DNA of 64,000 bases from Massilia sp. Root335 (GCF_001425685.1 NZ_LMCY01000002.1:19141-83140), one strand, 5' to 3'; positions 43,114 through 52,633 are shown, counted from the first letter of the stretch. Notes: generated from the sequence alone by a model not told the origin. Numbers and translations: made by a program.

Positions 43114-43895
43114 AAACGCTGCTCAACCGGCTCTACTCGGACTACCTGATGCCGTCGCGCCTGCCCGAGTACGAGGCGCTTCTCGTCCGGGCCGGCCAAT
43201 GCGGCTACCGGCAGCTCTCCGTGCGCGATTTCCACCACGCGGTCCGCCCGGAGGCGGCGCTGCCGACCCGCGTGCTGGTGCACCGCCACGACATCGACAG
43301 CGACTTGCGCACGGCGCGCAAGATGTTCGCGCTCGAAACGAAACATGGCGTGAGGGCCAGCTATTACTTCCGCCTCAGTACGCTGGACTACGGCTTCATG
43401 CGCGACATCGAGGCGGCCGGCAGCGAGGCCAGCTACCACTACGAGGAAGTCGCGACGTATGCCAAGCGCCACCGCATGCGCCGCGGCGACGAGGTGCGGG
43501 CACGCTTTCCCGAGATCCGCGAACTGTTCGTGCGCAACTTCATGCGCATCGGCGAACACCTGGGCACGCCGATGACGACGGTCGCCAGCCACGGCGACTT
43601 CGCCAACCGTCGCCTGAAGGTGATCAACCACGAACTGCTGAGCGACTCCGAACTGCGCCGGCGCTGCGGCATCGAATGCGAATCCTACGACGCCGACCTG
43701 CTGCGCCACTTCGACGTGTACATCAGCGACCGTCCGCATCCCGTGTACTACTACCCGCTGTCACCGTTCGACGCGCTGAACCGCTACGAGCGCGTCTGTT
43801 TTCTCACCCATCCCGTGCAATGGGAAACGAACTGGCTCGAGAACACCCGCTGCAACGTGGTGCGCCTGGCCGAGGAAGTGGTGTGGCACACATGA
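43110..43895 (+). CDS. Polysaccharide-deacetylase-like protein
   Basis: A 261-residue soluble protein with an N-terminal V-L-V-H-R-H-D-I-D-S-D pattern (Asp61, Asp63; His58 and His60) and R-A-S-Y-Y-F-R-L, resembling the first motif and strand of NodB/CE4 deacetylases, and a conserved S-H-G-D-F motif near 175 in the position of a second metal motif. No signal peptide, so it acts in the cytosol. It is coupled at both ends by ATGA overlaps to the acyltransferase-like and GT4 genes. Deacetylation or another hydrolysis of a precursor sugar is inferred. Confidence 0.65.
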   Translation: MKTLLNRLYSDYLMPSRLPEYEALLVRAGQCGYRQLSVRDFHHAVRPEAALPTRVLVHRHDIDSDLRTARKMFALETKHGVRASYYFRLSTLDYGFMRDIEAAGSEASYHYEEVATYAKRHRMRRGDEVRARFPEIRELFVRNFMRIGEHLGTPMTTVASHGDFANRRLKVINHELLSDSELRRRCGIECESYDADLLRHFDVYISDRPHPVYYYPLSPFDALNRYERVCFLTHPVQWETNWLENTRCNVVRLAEEVVWHT

Positions 43896-45139
43896 ATATC
43901 CTCCTGATCAACCATTACGCGGGATCGGTGCTCCACGGCATGGAGTACCGCCCCTACTATCTCGCGCGGGAGTGGGTGCGCGCAGGGCACAGGGTGACCA
44001 TCGTCGCCGCGTCGGCATCGCATGTGCGCACGCAGGCGCCGCAGATGGGCCGGCGCACCCGACTGGAAGAAAATATCGACGGCATCGACTACGTCTGGCT
44101 GGCGGCGCCGTCGTATCGCGGCAACGGCGCGGCGCGGGTGCGCAATATGGCCGCGTTCCTGTGGCGCCTGGGCGCGGCGGGCGAACAGCTGGTGCGGACG
44201 TTCCGGCCGGACGCCGTGATCGCATCCAGCACGTATCCGCTCGACATCTGGCCGGCCGCCCGGATCGCGCGCCGCGCCGGGGCCCGCCTGCTGTACGAGG
44301 TGCACGACCTGTGGCCGCTGTCGCCCATGGAACTGGGCGGCTATTCGCGCCGCCATCCCTTCATCATGCTGCTGCAGGCGGCGGAAGACTTCGCCTGCCG
44401 CCGCGCCGACGCCATCGTCTCGATCCTGCCCAAGGTGCGCCCGCACCTGGAGGCGCACGGCATGGCGCCGCACAAGCTGCATCTCGTGCCTAACGGTGTC
44501 GACCCGGACGAGTGGCGAGCCGACCCGGCGCCCTTGCCCGCCCGGCTCGACATCGTCCTCGACGGGCTCCGCCAACAGGGCCGGTTCGTCGTCGGCTATG
44601 CCGGCACGCACGGCGTCGCGAACGCGCTGGGCACGCTGCTCGACGCCGCGCACCGCCTGCGTGGCCATCCCGTCGCCTTCGTTCTGGTCGGGTCCGGTCC
44701 CGAAAAACCTGCGCTCGAACGGCGCGCCGCCGAACTGGGCCTGGCCAGCGTGCATTTCTTCGACCCGATCCCGAAATCGCAGGTGCCGGCCCTGCTGCAG
44801 CGCTTCGACGTCGCCTACATCGGCTGGCGCCGCCAGGCCCTGTACCGCTTCGGCATCTCGCCCAACAAGCTGATCGACTACATGATGGCGGGCCGTCCCA
44901 TCGTCCATGCCGTCGAGGCGGGCAACGATCCCGTCATGGAAGCCGGCTGCGGATTGACGGTCGCGCCGGACGACCCGCAGGCCATCGCCGACGCCGTGCT
45001 CGCCATGCAGGCGCTGGATGCGCCCACGCGCGATGCGCTCGGCCGGCGCGGGCGCGCCCATGCGCTGGCCAACCACACCTATGCCGTCCTCGGACAACGC
45101 TTTTTAACCGCACTCGCTGGAGACAGCCGCCATGCCTGA
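43892..45139 (+). CDS. GT4-type glycosyltransferase (WbuB-like)
   Basis: A 415-residue GT-B transferase with the long-form GT4 layout: N-terminal I-L-L-I-N-H-Y-A-G near 3-11, [10 protein letters not shown] near 140-149 typical of WbuB/WcaI-like enzymes, G-Y-A-G-T-H-G near 236-242, and the nucleotide-binding region [16 protein letters not shown]. These enzymes usually transfer amino-deoxy sugars to the lipid carrier. It overlaps the previous gene by 4 bp and the next by 8 bp. Confidence 0.88.
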   Translation: MNILLINHYAGSVLHGMEYRPYYLAREWVRAGHRVTIVAASASHVRTQAPQMGRRTRLEENIDGIDYVWLAAPSYRGNGAARVRNMAAFLWRLGAAGEQLVRTFRPDAVIASSTYPLDIWPAARIARRAGARLLYEVHDLWPLSPMELGGYSRRHPFIMLLQAAEDFACRRADAIVSILPKVRPHLEAHGMAPHKLHLVPNGVDPDEWRADPAPLPARLDIVLDGLRQQGRFVVGYAGTHGVANALGTLLDAAHRLRGHPVAFVLVGSGPEKPALERRAAELGLASVHFFDPIPKSQVPALLQRFDVAYIGWRRQALYRFGISPNKLIDYMMAGRPIVHAVEAGNDPVMEAGCGLTVAPDDPQAIADAVLAMQALDAPTRDALGRRGRAHALANHTYAVLGQRFLTALAGDSRHA

Positions 45140-46310
45140 AGACCTGACCCAAGCTACCGCCGCGCCTTTCCTGCCGTTCGCCCTGCCCGACATCGACGAG
45201 GCGGAAATCGACGCCGTCGTCGCCTGCCTGCGCTCAGGCTGGGTCACGACGGGCCCGACCACCCGGCAATTCGAACAGGATTTCAACGCCTACCTGGGCG
45301 GCGGCCTGCAGGCGATTGCCGTGAACTCCGCCACCGCGGGCCTGCACCTGGCGCTGGAAAGCCTGGGCATCGGCCCGGGCGACGACGTCATCGTGCCCAC
45401 GCTCACGTTCACGGCCACGGCCGAGGTCGTGCGCTACCTGGGCGCGCGACCCGTCTTCGTCGACGTCGAACCGGACCGGATGACGCTGTCGGTGGACGCC
45501 GTCGAAGCGGCGCTCACGCCGCAGACGCGCGCCGTCGTCCCCGTCCACTATGCCGGGCTGGCCTGCGACATGGACGCCCTGCTGGCGCTGGCGCGGCGCC
45601 GCGGGCTGCGCGTCGTCGAGGACGCCGCGCACGCCTTCCCGACCCGCTACAAAGGCCGGCTGATCGGCACGCTGGACAGCGACATCACCGTCTTCAGCTT
45701 TTACGCGAACAAGACGATGACCACGGGCGAAGGCGGCATGATCGTCACGCGCGACCCTGGCCTCGCACAGCGTGTGCGCGTGATGCGCCTGCACGGCATC
45801 AGCCAGGACGCGTTCGACCGCTACGTGTCGCACAAGCCGGCCTGGTATTACGAGGTCGTCGCGGCCGGCTTCAAGTACAACCTGACCGACATCGCCTCGG
45901 CCATCGGCATCCAGCAGCTGCGCAAGATCGACCGCTTCGCCGCGCGCCGGGCCTGCCTGGCACGGCGCTACCACGACGGCCTGGCGGGCCTGCCGCTGCG
46001 GCTCCCCGCCCTGCCGGACGACGACAGTACGCACGCCTGGCATTTGTACGTGGTCCGGCTGACCGGGGAAGCGCGGCTCGGACGCGACGCGTTGATAACC
46101 GAGCTCGCCCGGCGCGGCATCGGCACGAGCGTGCACTTCATCCCGCTGCACCGCCAGCCCTACTGGCGCGACGCCTATGACCTATCGCCCGCCCGCTTCC
46201 CCGTGGCCGAAGCGTGCTACCACGGCATGCTCACGCTGCCGCTGTACACGAAGATGAGCGACGCCGACCAGGACCGCGTCATCGGGCACCTGGCCGAGCT
46301 GCTGGCATGA
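45132..46310 (+). CDS. PglE-like UDP-4-keto-6-deoxy-sugar aminotransferase
   Basis: A 392-residue DegT/DnrJ/EryC1 aminotransferase distinct from WbpE. The PLP lysine is Lys194 in [14 protein letters not shown], with D-A-A-H-A near 164-168. Its best functional partner is the PglF/WbpM-type dehydratase at the operon start: together they would make a UDP-4-amino-4,6-dideoxy-N-acetylhexosamine. Immediately downstream is a PglC-like phosphoglycosyl transferase, repeating the Campylobacter pglF-pglE-pglC logic. Overlaps: 8 bp before, ATGA after. Confidence 0.87.
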   Translation: MPEDLTQATAAPFLPFALPDIDEAEIDAVVACLRSGWVTTGPTTRQFEQDFNAYLGGGLQAIAVNSATAGLHLALESLGIGPGDDVIVPTLTFTATAEVVRYLGARPVFVDVEPDRMTLSVDAVEAALTPQTRAVVPVHYAGLACDMDALLALARRRGLRVVEDAAHAFPTRYKGRLIGTLDSDITVFSFYANKTMTTGEGGMIVTRDPGLAQRVRVMRLHGISQDAFDRYVSHKPAWYYEVVAAGFKYNLTDIASAIGIQQLRKIDRFAARRACLARRYHDGLAGLPLRLPALPDDDSTHAWHLYVVRLTGEARLGRDALITELARRGIGTSVHFIPLHRQPYWRDAYDLSPARFPVAEACYHGMLTLPLYTKMSDADQDRVIGHLAELLA

Positions 46311-46897
46311 GCAAGCGCCTGTTCGACGTGGTGGCGGCCGGTTGCGGCCTGGTCCTGCTGGCGCCGGCGCTGCTCGCGCTCGCGCTGTGGATCCGGCTCG
46401 ACTCGCCCGGACCGGCGCTGTTCCGCCAACGCCGCGTAGGACGATACGGCCGCCACTTCGCCATCTACAAATTCCGCACCATGGCCGACCGTCCCGACGG
46501 GGGCCGCCAGCTGACGGTCGGCCAGGACCCGCGGATCACCCGCGCGGGCCGCTTCCTGCGGCGCACGAAGCTGGACGAACTGCCCCAGTTGCTGAACGTG
46601 CTGGCGGGCACGATGAGCCTCGTCGGACCGCGTCCGGAAGTGCCGCGCTACGTCGACCGTTATCCGCCCGCGGTGCGCGAGACCGTTCTTTCGGTGGCGC
46701 CGGGCATCACTGACCTCGCGGCCATCCTCTACAAGGACGAAAACGACATCCTCGGACGCGCGCAGGATCCCGAGCGGGCGTATATCGAGACGATCCTGCC
46801 CGTCAAGCTCGAGTATTACCAGCGCTACGTGCGCGAGCGGTCGTTCTGGCTCGATGTGCGCATCATCTTCCGGACGCTGGCCGCGATCCTCAGCTGA
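46307..46897 (+). CDS. Initiating phosphoglycosyl transferase (PglC/WcaJ-type)
   Basis: A 196-residue monotopic bacterial sugar transferase of the short PglC form: one N-terminal re-entrant hydrophobic helix (about 9-28), the F-R-Q-x-R-x-G motif near 39-45, F-x-I-Y-K-F-R-T-M, the catalytic Asp-Glu pair in K-L-D-E-L-P-Q, and S-L-V-G-P-R-P-E. It transfers the first sugar phosphate to undecaprenyl phosphate. The short length favours a UDP-diamino-sugar donor over the longer WcaJ glucose transferases. Confidence 0.92.
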   Translation: MSKRLFDVVAAGCGLVLLAPALLALALWIRLDSPGPALFRQRRVGRYGRHFAIYKFRTMADRPDGGRQLTVGQDPRITRAGRFLRRTKLDELPQLLNVLAGTMSLVGPRPEVPRYVDRYPPAVRETVLSVAPGITDLAAILYKDENDILGRAQDPERAYIETILPVKLEYYQRYVRERSFWLDVRIIFRTLAAILS

Positions 46898-46913
46898 CGA
46901 GCCGGATACCGCC

Positions 46914-47516
46914 ATGCTCTGGTCCAAGCTGTTCCACCTGGGCGACCTGTCCCTCACGCTCCCGGCCGGCAGCGCGATCGCGGGCTGGCTCCTCGCTGCG
47001 CGGGCCTGGCGTGCAGCCCTCGGCTGGAGTCTCGTGTTCGGACTGGCGCTGGCGCTCGTCGCGGCGACCAAGGTCGCCTTCATGGGCTGGGAAACGGGCC
47101 TGCCGACGCTCGGCTACAAGGCCGTCAGCGGCCACGCCGCCGGCTTCACCGCAGCCTTCCCGACGCTGTGCTGGCTGCTGTCGCAGCGCTGCGCGCCGCC
47201 GGTGCGCCGTGGTGTCGCGCTGCTCGCGCTCGGCCTCGGCGTGGCGGTCGCCGCGGCCCTCGTCCACGCCGGCGAACACACGCCAGTCGAAGCCATCGCC
47301 GGCTGGATCGTCGGGCTCGCGGCCTTCCTCTGCACCGTCCACCTGGCGTGCGGCGTATCTGCGCCCCCGCCGGGCCGGGCGATCGCCTGCGCCGTGCCCG
47401 CATTCTGCGCGACGGCATGGGCGCTGCATTCGGTTTCCGTAGGTTACTGGATGATCCGGCTCGCGCTGGCCCTGTCCGGCAATCCCTATCCCTACCCTTG
47501 GGACAACTGCAGCTAG
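46914..47516 (+). CDS. PAP2-like membrane phosphatase
   Basis: A 200-residue membrane protein with five or six helices. It retains PAP2-like motifs: V-S-G-H-A-A-G-F (second motif, His near 62) and H-A-G-E-H-T-P-V-E-A-I-A-G-W (third motif with a His; the usual Asp is Glu). The first Lys-x6-Arg-Pro motif is not obvious, so activity is uncertain. In this position it could be an undecaprenyl pyrophosphate phosphatase recycling the carrier. The ATG at 46914 is 16 bp after the PGT stop; a longer upstream frame would overlap that gene. Confidence 0.72.
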   Translation: MLWSKLFHLGDLSLTLPAGSAIAGWLLAARAWRAALGWSLVFGLALALVAATKVAFMGWETGLPTLGYKAVSGHAAGFTAAFPTLCWLLSQRCAPPVRRGVALLALGLGVAVAAALVHAGEHTPVEAIAGWIVGLAAFLCTVHLACGVSAPPPGRAIACAVPAFCATAWALHSVSVGYWMIRLALALSGNPYPYPWDNCS

Positions 47517-47545
47517 CGTCCCGAGACTTTTTATCAGGAGGCACC

Positions 47546-48772
47546 ATGTCCGGCACGCATATTCCAGCTATCCATTGGCAGCGAAAGAGTCAGCTCGACA
47601 GTACAACCGGCTGTTCCCTCCTGATTTCCCTGATGCGTGGCCTGGCAGCGCTGCAAGTCGCGGCAGCGCACCTGCGCGCCGAAATGTTCCCTGGACTGCG
47701 CGACATCGCCAGTCCATCCGTCTATTACCAACTGCTGGCCTTCGGCACCGGCTTTGCGCACCAGGCGGTCGTCGTCTTCTTCCTGATCAGCGGCTGGCTG
47801 GTCGGCGGCAGCCTGCTCAACAAACTGGAGCGCGCGAATACGTCGACCGGCGCCGCCGACGGCGCCTCGCCGTGGCGGGCCTATGCGATCGATCGCCTGA
47901 CCCGCTTGTGGACGGTCCTGATTCCGGCCCTGTGCCTCATGCTGCTCGTCGGCGTCATGACGGACGTCGTCGACCCGGCCCGCGCCGATTTTTCCACCGC
48001 CAATGCATACTCGGCCGCGGCATTTGCCGGCAACCTGGTCGGCCTGCAGACGGTGGATGTCGACAATTTCGGGGGCAATTACGCCCTGTGGAGCCTGGCC
48101 AACGAGACCTGGTACTACATCCAGTTTCCCCTGCTGCTGATCATGTTCACGAGCCGCAGCCGGATGCGCCAGGGCTGCGCCGCGGCCGTGCTCCTGGTGC
48201 TGGGCACGTCGCTGCCCTTGTCCATCACCCTGTATTTCGCGCTGTGGCTGCTGGGTGCCGCGTTTTCGCGCATCCGCATCGACTGCGGCACCGGCGCGCG
48301 CGCGGGTCTCGCCGCCATCGTCGTGGCCAGTTCGATTTATTTCCGCCTGCGCGGCAGCAACGACGATCTCAACCCTGAATCGTTCCTGCAAGATCTCGTG
48401 TACAGCCTGCCGTTGCTGACCTTCCTGTCCACGCTGCATGCGCCGTTCGCCACGACGTCGTCCCCGATGCGGGCCGTCGCACGGCTCGCGCACACCTTGT
48501 CCGAGTTTTCGTTCACGCTGTACGTGACGCACATCCCCGTCATCAAATTGCTGCGGTATGCCGGCCAGAAAACGTTCGGGCGCGATCGCCTCGTCCCTGA
48601 CGCGCCGCTGGCGTACGCCGTCTATGCGGGCATGCTCCTGACCCTGCTGGCCACGGCATGGCTGTCGTATCGCCTGTTCGAATCCCATACGTTCCGCGTG
48701 CGCCGCGCCGTCAGGAATGTCCTGCGGCCGCGTCCACAGCGCACGTCGATGGCGTCCTCGTCGATGAAGTGA
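47546..48772 (+). CDS. OafA-type membrane O-acyltransferase
   Basis: A 408-residue acyltransferase-3 protein with about ten membrane helices. Family features are L-R-A-x-A-A-L-x-V near 31-39, His42, and the V-V-V-F-F-L-I-S-G-W-L segment near 75-85, with a conserved Arg-rich loop (I-D-R-L-T-R-L-W). It would add acetyl or another acyl group to the polysaccharide from the periplasmic face. AGGAGG precedes the ATG. It is the last plus-strand gene of the main operon. Confidence 0.87.
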   Translation: MSGTHIPAIHWQRKSQLDSTTGCSLLISLMRGLAALQVAAAHLRAEMFPGLRDIASPSVYYQLLAFGTGFAHQAVVVFFLISGWLVGGSLLNKLERANTSTGAADGASPWRAYAIDRLTRLWTVLIPALCLMLLVGVMTDVVDPARADFSTANAYSAAAFAGNLVGLQTVDVDNFGGNYALWSLANETWYYIQFPLLLIMFTSRSRMRQGCAAAVLLVLGTSLPLSITLYFALWLLGAAFSRIRIDCGTGARAGLAAIVVASSIYFRLRGSNDDLNPESFLQDLVYSLPLLTFLSTLHAPFATTSSPMRAVARLAHTLSEFSFTLYVTHIPVIKLLRYAGQKTFGRDRLVPDAPLAYAVYAGMLLTLLATAWLSYRLFESHTFRVRRAVRNVLRPRPQRTSMASSSMK

Positions 48773-48784
48773 CACGCCGTATCG

Positions 48785-48812
48785 GGCCCCGCCGCGATCG
48801 CGCCGGGGGGCC
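48785..48812. terminator. Possible terminator hairpin after the acyltransferase gene
   Basis: Six-bp arms GGCCCC (48785-48790) and GGGGCC-type (48807-48812) enclose a second small palindrome GCGATCGC. No T tract follows. Weak evidence. Confidence 0.3.
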
Positions 48813-48985
48813 GGCATCTGGCCGCTGTATCTGTCCTTGATCGACATGCCGACCGTGGCGCGCGATCTGCCGCACCGTCCGTGACGTGGAATGCCGGCAC
48901 ACGGTCGCCTCAACGGACGGGCTCCGGGCTATGACGTGCTAACGGGATAAGCCTTCACCAGACTCGATGTCGGTGCATCTGCGCC

Positions 48986-49027
48986 GGTATGTCGATGCCG
49001 GTATGTCGATGCCGGTATGTCGATGCC
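48986..49027. repeat. 14-bp tandem repeat, three perfect copies
   Basis: The unit GGTATGTCGATGCC occurs three times without a gap (48986-48999, 49000-49013, 49014-49027), with degenerate relatives just upstream. The unit length is not a multiple of three, so it is unlikely to be coding. It could vary in copy number between strains. Confidence 0.9.
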
Positions 49028-49083
49028 GGCGTGCGCAACGCCAAGAGGTTCAGCGGACGTGTTCTCCGCCGCGTCGTCCGGCC

Positions 49084-49109
49084 CCGGCGCCCGGCGCCCG
49101 GCGCCGGGC
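49084..49109. repeat. 7-bp tandem repeat and GC palindrome
   Basis: Three copies of CCGGCGC (49084-49104) merge into the perfect 14-nt palindrome GCCCGGC-GCCGGGC (49096-49109). It lies 43 bp past the wzc stop and may form a strong 3'-end structure on either strand, although no T tract follows. Confidence 0.7.
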
Positions 49110-49151
49110 AAACGTATCGCGAAGACGCCGAGGCAGAAGCGGCACTTCCAT

Positions 49152-51440
49152 TCACCCTGCGGCGAAGCCGATCTGCCCCGTCGCCGTGAATTTGGTATAG
49201 GCGCCGTAAGCACCCAGGCGCGGCGCCATGTCGTTGAACAGCACGCCCTGGGGTGATATCCCCGCGTGGTTCAGGCGCTTGATCGATTCGTTGATCTCGG
49301 ACTCGTTCGTACGGCCCGAGCGGGCCACGATGAAGACGGCGCCGGCGTGACCGCCGATGATCAGGGCGTCGGCCACGTCGAGCAGCGGCGGCGGGTCGAG
49401 CAGAACGAGGTCGTAGTGGGTCGCGACCTGTTGCAGCAGGCCGCCGAAATTCAGGTGCAGCAGGAATTCGGAGCGATTCGGCGGCAGTTCGCCCGTCGGG
49501 ATGAAGTCGAGGTTTTCGACGACGTCGTGGTGGATCACCTCGTCGATCGACGACTGGCCCAGGATGGCGCGAGAGAGGCCGCGCTCGCGGCTCATGCCGA
49601 AATAACGGTGGAGCTGGCCGTTGCGCAGGTCGGAGTCGATCAACAGCACGCGCTTGCCGCTGGCCGCCATCACGGCGGCGAAGTTCGCGGACACGAACGA
49701 CTTGCCGAGGCCCCGCGTGGGCCCGGCGAACATCACGATATTGCTCTGGAAGTGAGGCATGGAAAACTGCAGCGCGGCGCGGAAGCTGCGCAGGCTTTCG
49801 ATGGCGGCATCTTCGGGAATGATCTGGGCCAGCAGCGGCAGCGCGCCGCCGTCGCTCCTCGCCTTGCGCATCAGCTTGTCCTGATTATTGCTGTGTGGGA
49901 TCGTCGCATAGACGACGCGCGCGCGCAGCAGGCGCTCGATGGCTTGCGGATCGTCGATCCCGCCCATCATGGCCTTGCGCGTAAATGCGATCAGGGTGCC
50001 GAGGAACAGCCCCGTGACGACGGCCAGCGCCACGATCAGCGGACGGTTCGGCTTGATCGGCTTTTCGGGTGCGATCGGCGCATCGACCATGCGCACGTTG
50101 CTGACCCGCCCCACGGAGATCAGGCGCAGCTGCTGAGCCGTGTTCGACAGGGCCGTGTAGAGATCGGTGTTGACCTTGATGTCGCGCGTCAGGCGCGCTT
50201 CATCCTGTTCGAGCACGGGCAAGTCCTTGATGCGGGCATTGACCTGGTCGATCTCCGTGTCGACTTCCTTGAGCTGGCGGTTGATCGCGGCGACGATCGG
50301 GTGGTCTTCCGTGAAGCGTGCCATCAGCTCCGTCTTCTTCTGGATGAGGTCCATGCGCCGCCCCCGGGCCGCGGCGGCCTGGGCAAGGCTCATGCGCGCT
50401 TCCTCCTGCAGGTCGACCGTGCTGTGGGCATTGCGGAACTGGTTGTAGCGGTCTTCCGCCTGCTCCAGCTGACGCTTGAGGATGGGCAGTTGCTGATTGA
50501 GGAAGGCCAGCGACTTTTCCGCTTCCTCGGTCTTGCGCGCGAGGTTCTGCCGCATATACTCGCGCCCGATCTCGCTCAGCACGGCATACGTGCGGCGCGC
50601 ATTCTCGCCCTGCAGCTTGACCTCGATGATGCCCGACTGCTTGCCCTGCTCGGTGATCACGAGCGCGTTCTGGATCGCCTCGATCATCGCGAAGCGCGAC
50701 ATGCGGCGCAGGCGAAACCGGCCGCCGGGATCCGCCGACAGGCGGTCGACCTTCAGCTCGATCAGGCCCTCCGGCGTCGGCACGCGGTAGCGCAGTCCGA
50801 CTTCGCCTTCGAACACGATGCGCTGGCCGCCGCCGGAAAACCGGTAGCGGTCCTGGCCGAGCGCCGTCAGCGTGAACTCGCGCCCCAGCCAGGCTTCCGG
50901 CACTTCGAACAGCGACACCTCGGCCCGTTCGCTGCCCCAGACATAGCCGCCGTAGCCGAACAGGCCCGGCTTCGACAATGCGTTGCCGTTCTGGTTGGCG
51001 AACCAGAACCCGGCGATGGGGAAGTACTTGGGCCGCACGTCGATGTACAGCTGCAGGTTGTCAACCGCGCGCGACACGACCATGCGCGACCGCAGCAGCT
51101 CCATCTCGGCGATCGCCGCCTTCTTGGTTTCGAACAGCGAGGACGCTTCGGAGAGGATGTTCTTCGACGCGTTCGGGCTCTCTTCCTCGACGTGGATCAT
51201 GAGGTTGGCCTCGAACACGGGCTTGGCGACGAGCGCGTACAACACGGCCATCAGGGTGATGAACGCGGTGATGCCGCCGATCAGCCAGCGGCTGTCGTAC
51301 AGCGTGTTCAGGTAACCCTTGAGATCGAACGCAGGGTCCTCGCGCGGCGCGTCGACGGCACGCGGATCGAACGGCACGCTGATGATCGGCGGACGGGGAA
51401 CGAGGGGCGACAGGGCATGCGACTCACCAGTGGTACTCAT
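49152..51440 (-). CDS. wzc: Polysaccharide co-polymerase / BY-kinase-type Wzc
   Basis: A 762-residue protein: cytosolic start, membrane helix at about 53-73, Wzz-type periplasmic domain with long coiled coils (about 280-440), second helix near 463-481, and a C-terminal BY-kinase domain. Walker A is G-P-T-R-G-L-G-K-S at 573-581, Walker A' V-L-L-I-D-S-D at 598-604, and Walker B L-V-L-L-D-P at 678-683. It controls chain length and export with Wza. The tail is short and has only two tyrosines (745, 748) instead of a tyrosine cluster. Start: ATG 51440 with GGAG upstream. It follows wza after 41 bp. Confidence 0.92.
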   Translation of the reverse strand: MSTTGESHALSPLVPRPPIISVPFDPRAVDAPREDPAFDLKGYLNTLYDSRWLIGGITAFITLMAVLYALVAKPVFEANLMIHVEEESPNASKNILSEASSLFETKKAAIAEMELLRSRMVVSRAVDNLQLYIDVRPKYFPIAGFWFANQNGNALSKPGLFGYGGYVWGSERAEVSLFEVPEAWLGREFTLTALGQDRYRFSGGGQRIVFEGEVGLRYRVPTPEGLIELKVDRLSADPGGRFRLRRMSRFAMIEAIQNALVITEQGKQSGIIEVKLQGENARRTYAVLSEIGREYMRQNLARKTEEAEKSLAFLNQQLPILKRQLEQAEDRYNQFRNAHSTVDLQEEARMSLAQAAAARGRRMDLIQKKTELMARFTEDHPIVAAINRQLKEVDTEIDQVNARIKDLPVLEQDEARLTRDIKVNTDLYTALSNTAQQLRLISVGRVSNVRMVDAPIAPEKPIKPNRPLIVALAVVTGLFLGTLIAFTRKAMMGGIDDPQAIERLLRARVVYATIPHSNNQDKLMRKARSDGGALPLLAQIIPEDAAIESLRSFRAALQFSMPHFQSNIVMFAGPTRGLGKSFVSANFAAVMAASGKRVLLIDSDLRNGQLHRYFGMSRERGLSRAILGQSSIDEVIHHDVVENLDFIPTGELPPNRSEFLLHLNFGGLLQQVATHYDLVLLDPPPLLDVADALIIGGHAGAVFIVARSGRTNESEINESIKRLNHAGISPQGVLFNDMAPRLGAYGAYTKFTATGQIGFAAG

Positions 51441-51481
51441 GGGATTGCTCCGTAGATCGGCATATGCGGGCGCATGCGGAA

Positions 51482-52633
51482 TCAGGGCCGGTTGGCCGCA
51501 TTCACCGCCGAGCTCAGCGCGCCCGGGAACAGGAGGCTCAGGTTGCGGTTCCAGTTGGCCAGCGGCGTCGCGGCGACGTACACGATGTCCTTCGGCTGCA
51601 GTTCGAAGGCTTCGGCCATCGCCAGCGATCCGGCCACGCGTGCGTCGAGCTGGAACACGCGCGTGCGCTGCGGCGTCTTGCGCACCACGTAGACCTGGCG
51701 CGCATCGCCGCTCAGGGGACTGATGCCGCCGCTCTCGCCCAGCGCTTCGTTGAGGGTCAGCCGGCCGTCGTGCATGGTCAGCGCCTTGGGCGTCACGACT
51801 TCGCCCGAGACGAACACCTTGCTTTCGTCGCGCGAGTGCACCCGCACCACATCGCCCGGCGCGAGCATGACCAGGCCCGGATTGATGTTCTTCTGGACCA
51901 GGTCGCGCAGGTTGATGGCGTAATGCGTCTTGCCGCGCTCCAGCTCGATGCGGCTCTGGTCGGCCGTGGGCAGCAGGCCGCCCGCGCGGTTGATGGCTTC
52001 GACGAGCGTCATCGGGATGTCGTTGATGGCCTGCAGGCCGGGCGACTTGACCTCGCCGTCGATGTACACGCGCTTGCTGCGGTAGGCCTGCACGCGCAGC
52101 GTCACGTTCGGATTGGCGAGGTATTTGGCGAGGCGCGTCGTCAGCAGCGCGCGCGCCTGTTCCTCGGTGAGGCCCTGGACGGTCAACAGGCCGGCCAGCG
52201 GAAACTGGATGCGGCCCTGGTGATCGACGACGAAGCCCTGCGGCGCCGCATTCGCGTTCGCGGCCGCGGCGGCGGTCGCGGCCGGATCGGCGTTGGCCGC
52301 CGTGACGAGACCGCCGGTCAGCTCGGGGTGGTCCCACACGACGATGGCCAGGATGTCGCCGCTGCCGATCGCATAGGGCGGCGGGTTCGGCACCAGCAGG
52401 CGTTCGAGGTCTTCGTTGGCCCGGACCTGGTGCTGCTGGTGTTCCGCCGAGATCAGCCGTTCGGTGATCATCTCGGTGGGCGGCGCCGGCTCGTCCGCGC
52501 CGGCATGGTCCTGCGAGCGGAACTGGATGCCCGACGCGCAGCCGGCGAGCAGGCCGGCGTACAGCCATGGCAGGGCCACGGCGGAAAGCAAGCCCGCGGC
52601 CCGTCTTAGAAATTGCGTAATGGAAGCATGCAT
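51482..52633 (-). CDS. wza: Outer-membrane polysaccharide export protein Wza
   Basis: A 383-residue lipoprotein with lipobox L-L-A-G-C (Cys32), a poly_export domain starting Y-A-I-G-S-G-D-I-L near 86, and two SLBB domains (about 176-250 and 262-345: V-Y-I-D-G-E-V-x-x-P-G and V-F-V-S-G-E-V). An Ala/Asn-rich insertion at about 115-130 interrupts the first domain. It forms the outer-membrane exit channel for the polymer. The ATG at 52633 is chosen over an upstream TTG because it puts the signal peptide at the N-terminus. Confidence 0.92.
   Translation of the reverse strand: MHASITQFLRRAAGLLSAVALPWLYAGLLAGCASGIQFRSQDHAGADEPAPPTEMITERLISAEHQQHQVRANEDLERLLVPNPPPYAIGSGDILAIVVWDHPELTGGLVTAANADPAATAAAAANANAAPQGFVVDHQGRIQFPLAGLLTVQGLTEEQARALLTTRLAKYLANPNVTLRVQAYRSKRVYIDGEVKSPGLQAINDIPMTLVEAINRAGGLLPTADQSRIELERGKTHYAINLRDLVQKNINPGLVMLAPGDVVRVHSRDESKVFVSGEVVTPKALTMHDGRLTLNEALGESGGISPLSGDARQVYVVRKTPQRTRVFQLDARVAGSLAMAEAFELQPKDIVYVAATPLANWNRNLSLLFPGALSSAVNAANRP

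Larger units (their letters stand above)
48773..49151. other. Intergenic region between convergent EPS units, repeat-bearing
   Basis: About 380 bp without a convincing gene, between the acyltransferase and wzc ends. It holds an imperfect GC hairpin (48785-48812), a 14-bp tandem repeat (48986-49027) and a 7-bp tandem repeat ending in a palindrome (49084-49109). Short open frames here are made of repeated units and lack start signals. Confidence 0.6.

Noticed and set aside
48986..49027. Possible CRISPR array
   Set aside because: Units are 14 bp and contiguous, without spacers, and no cas genes are present; it is a simple tandem repeat.
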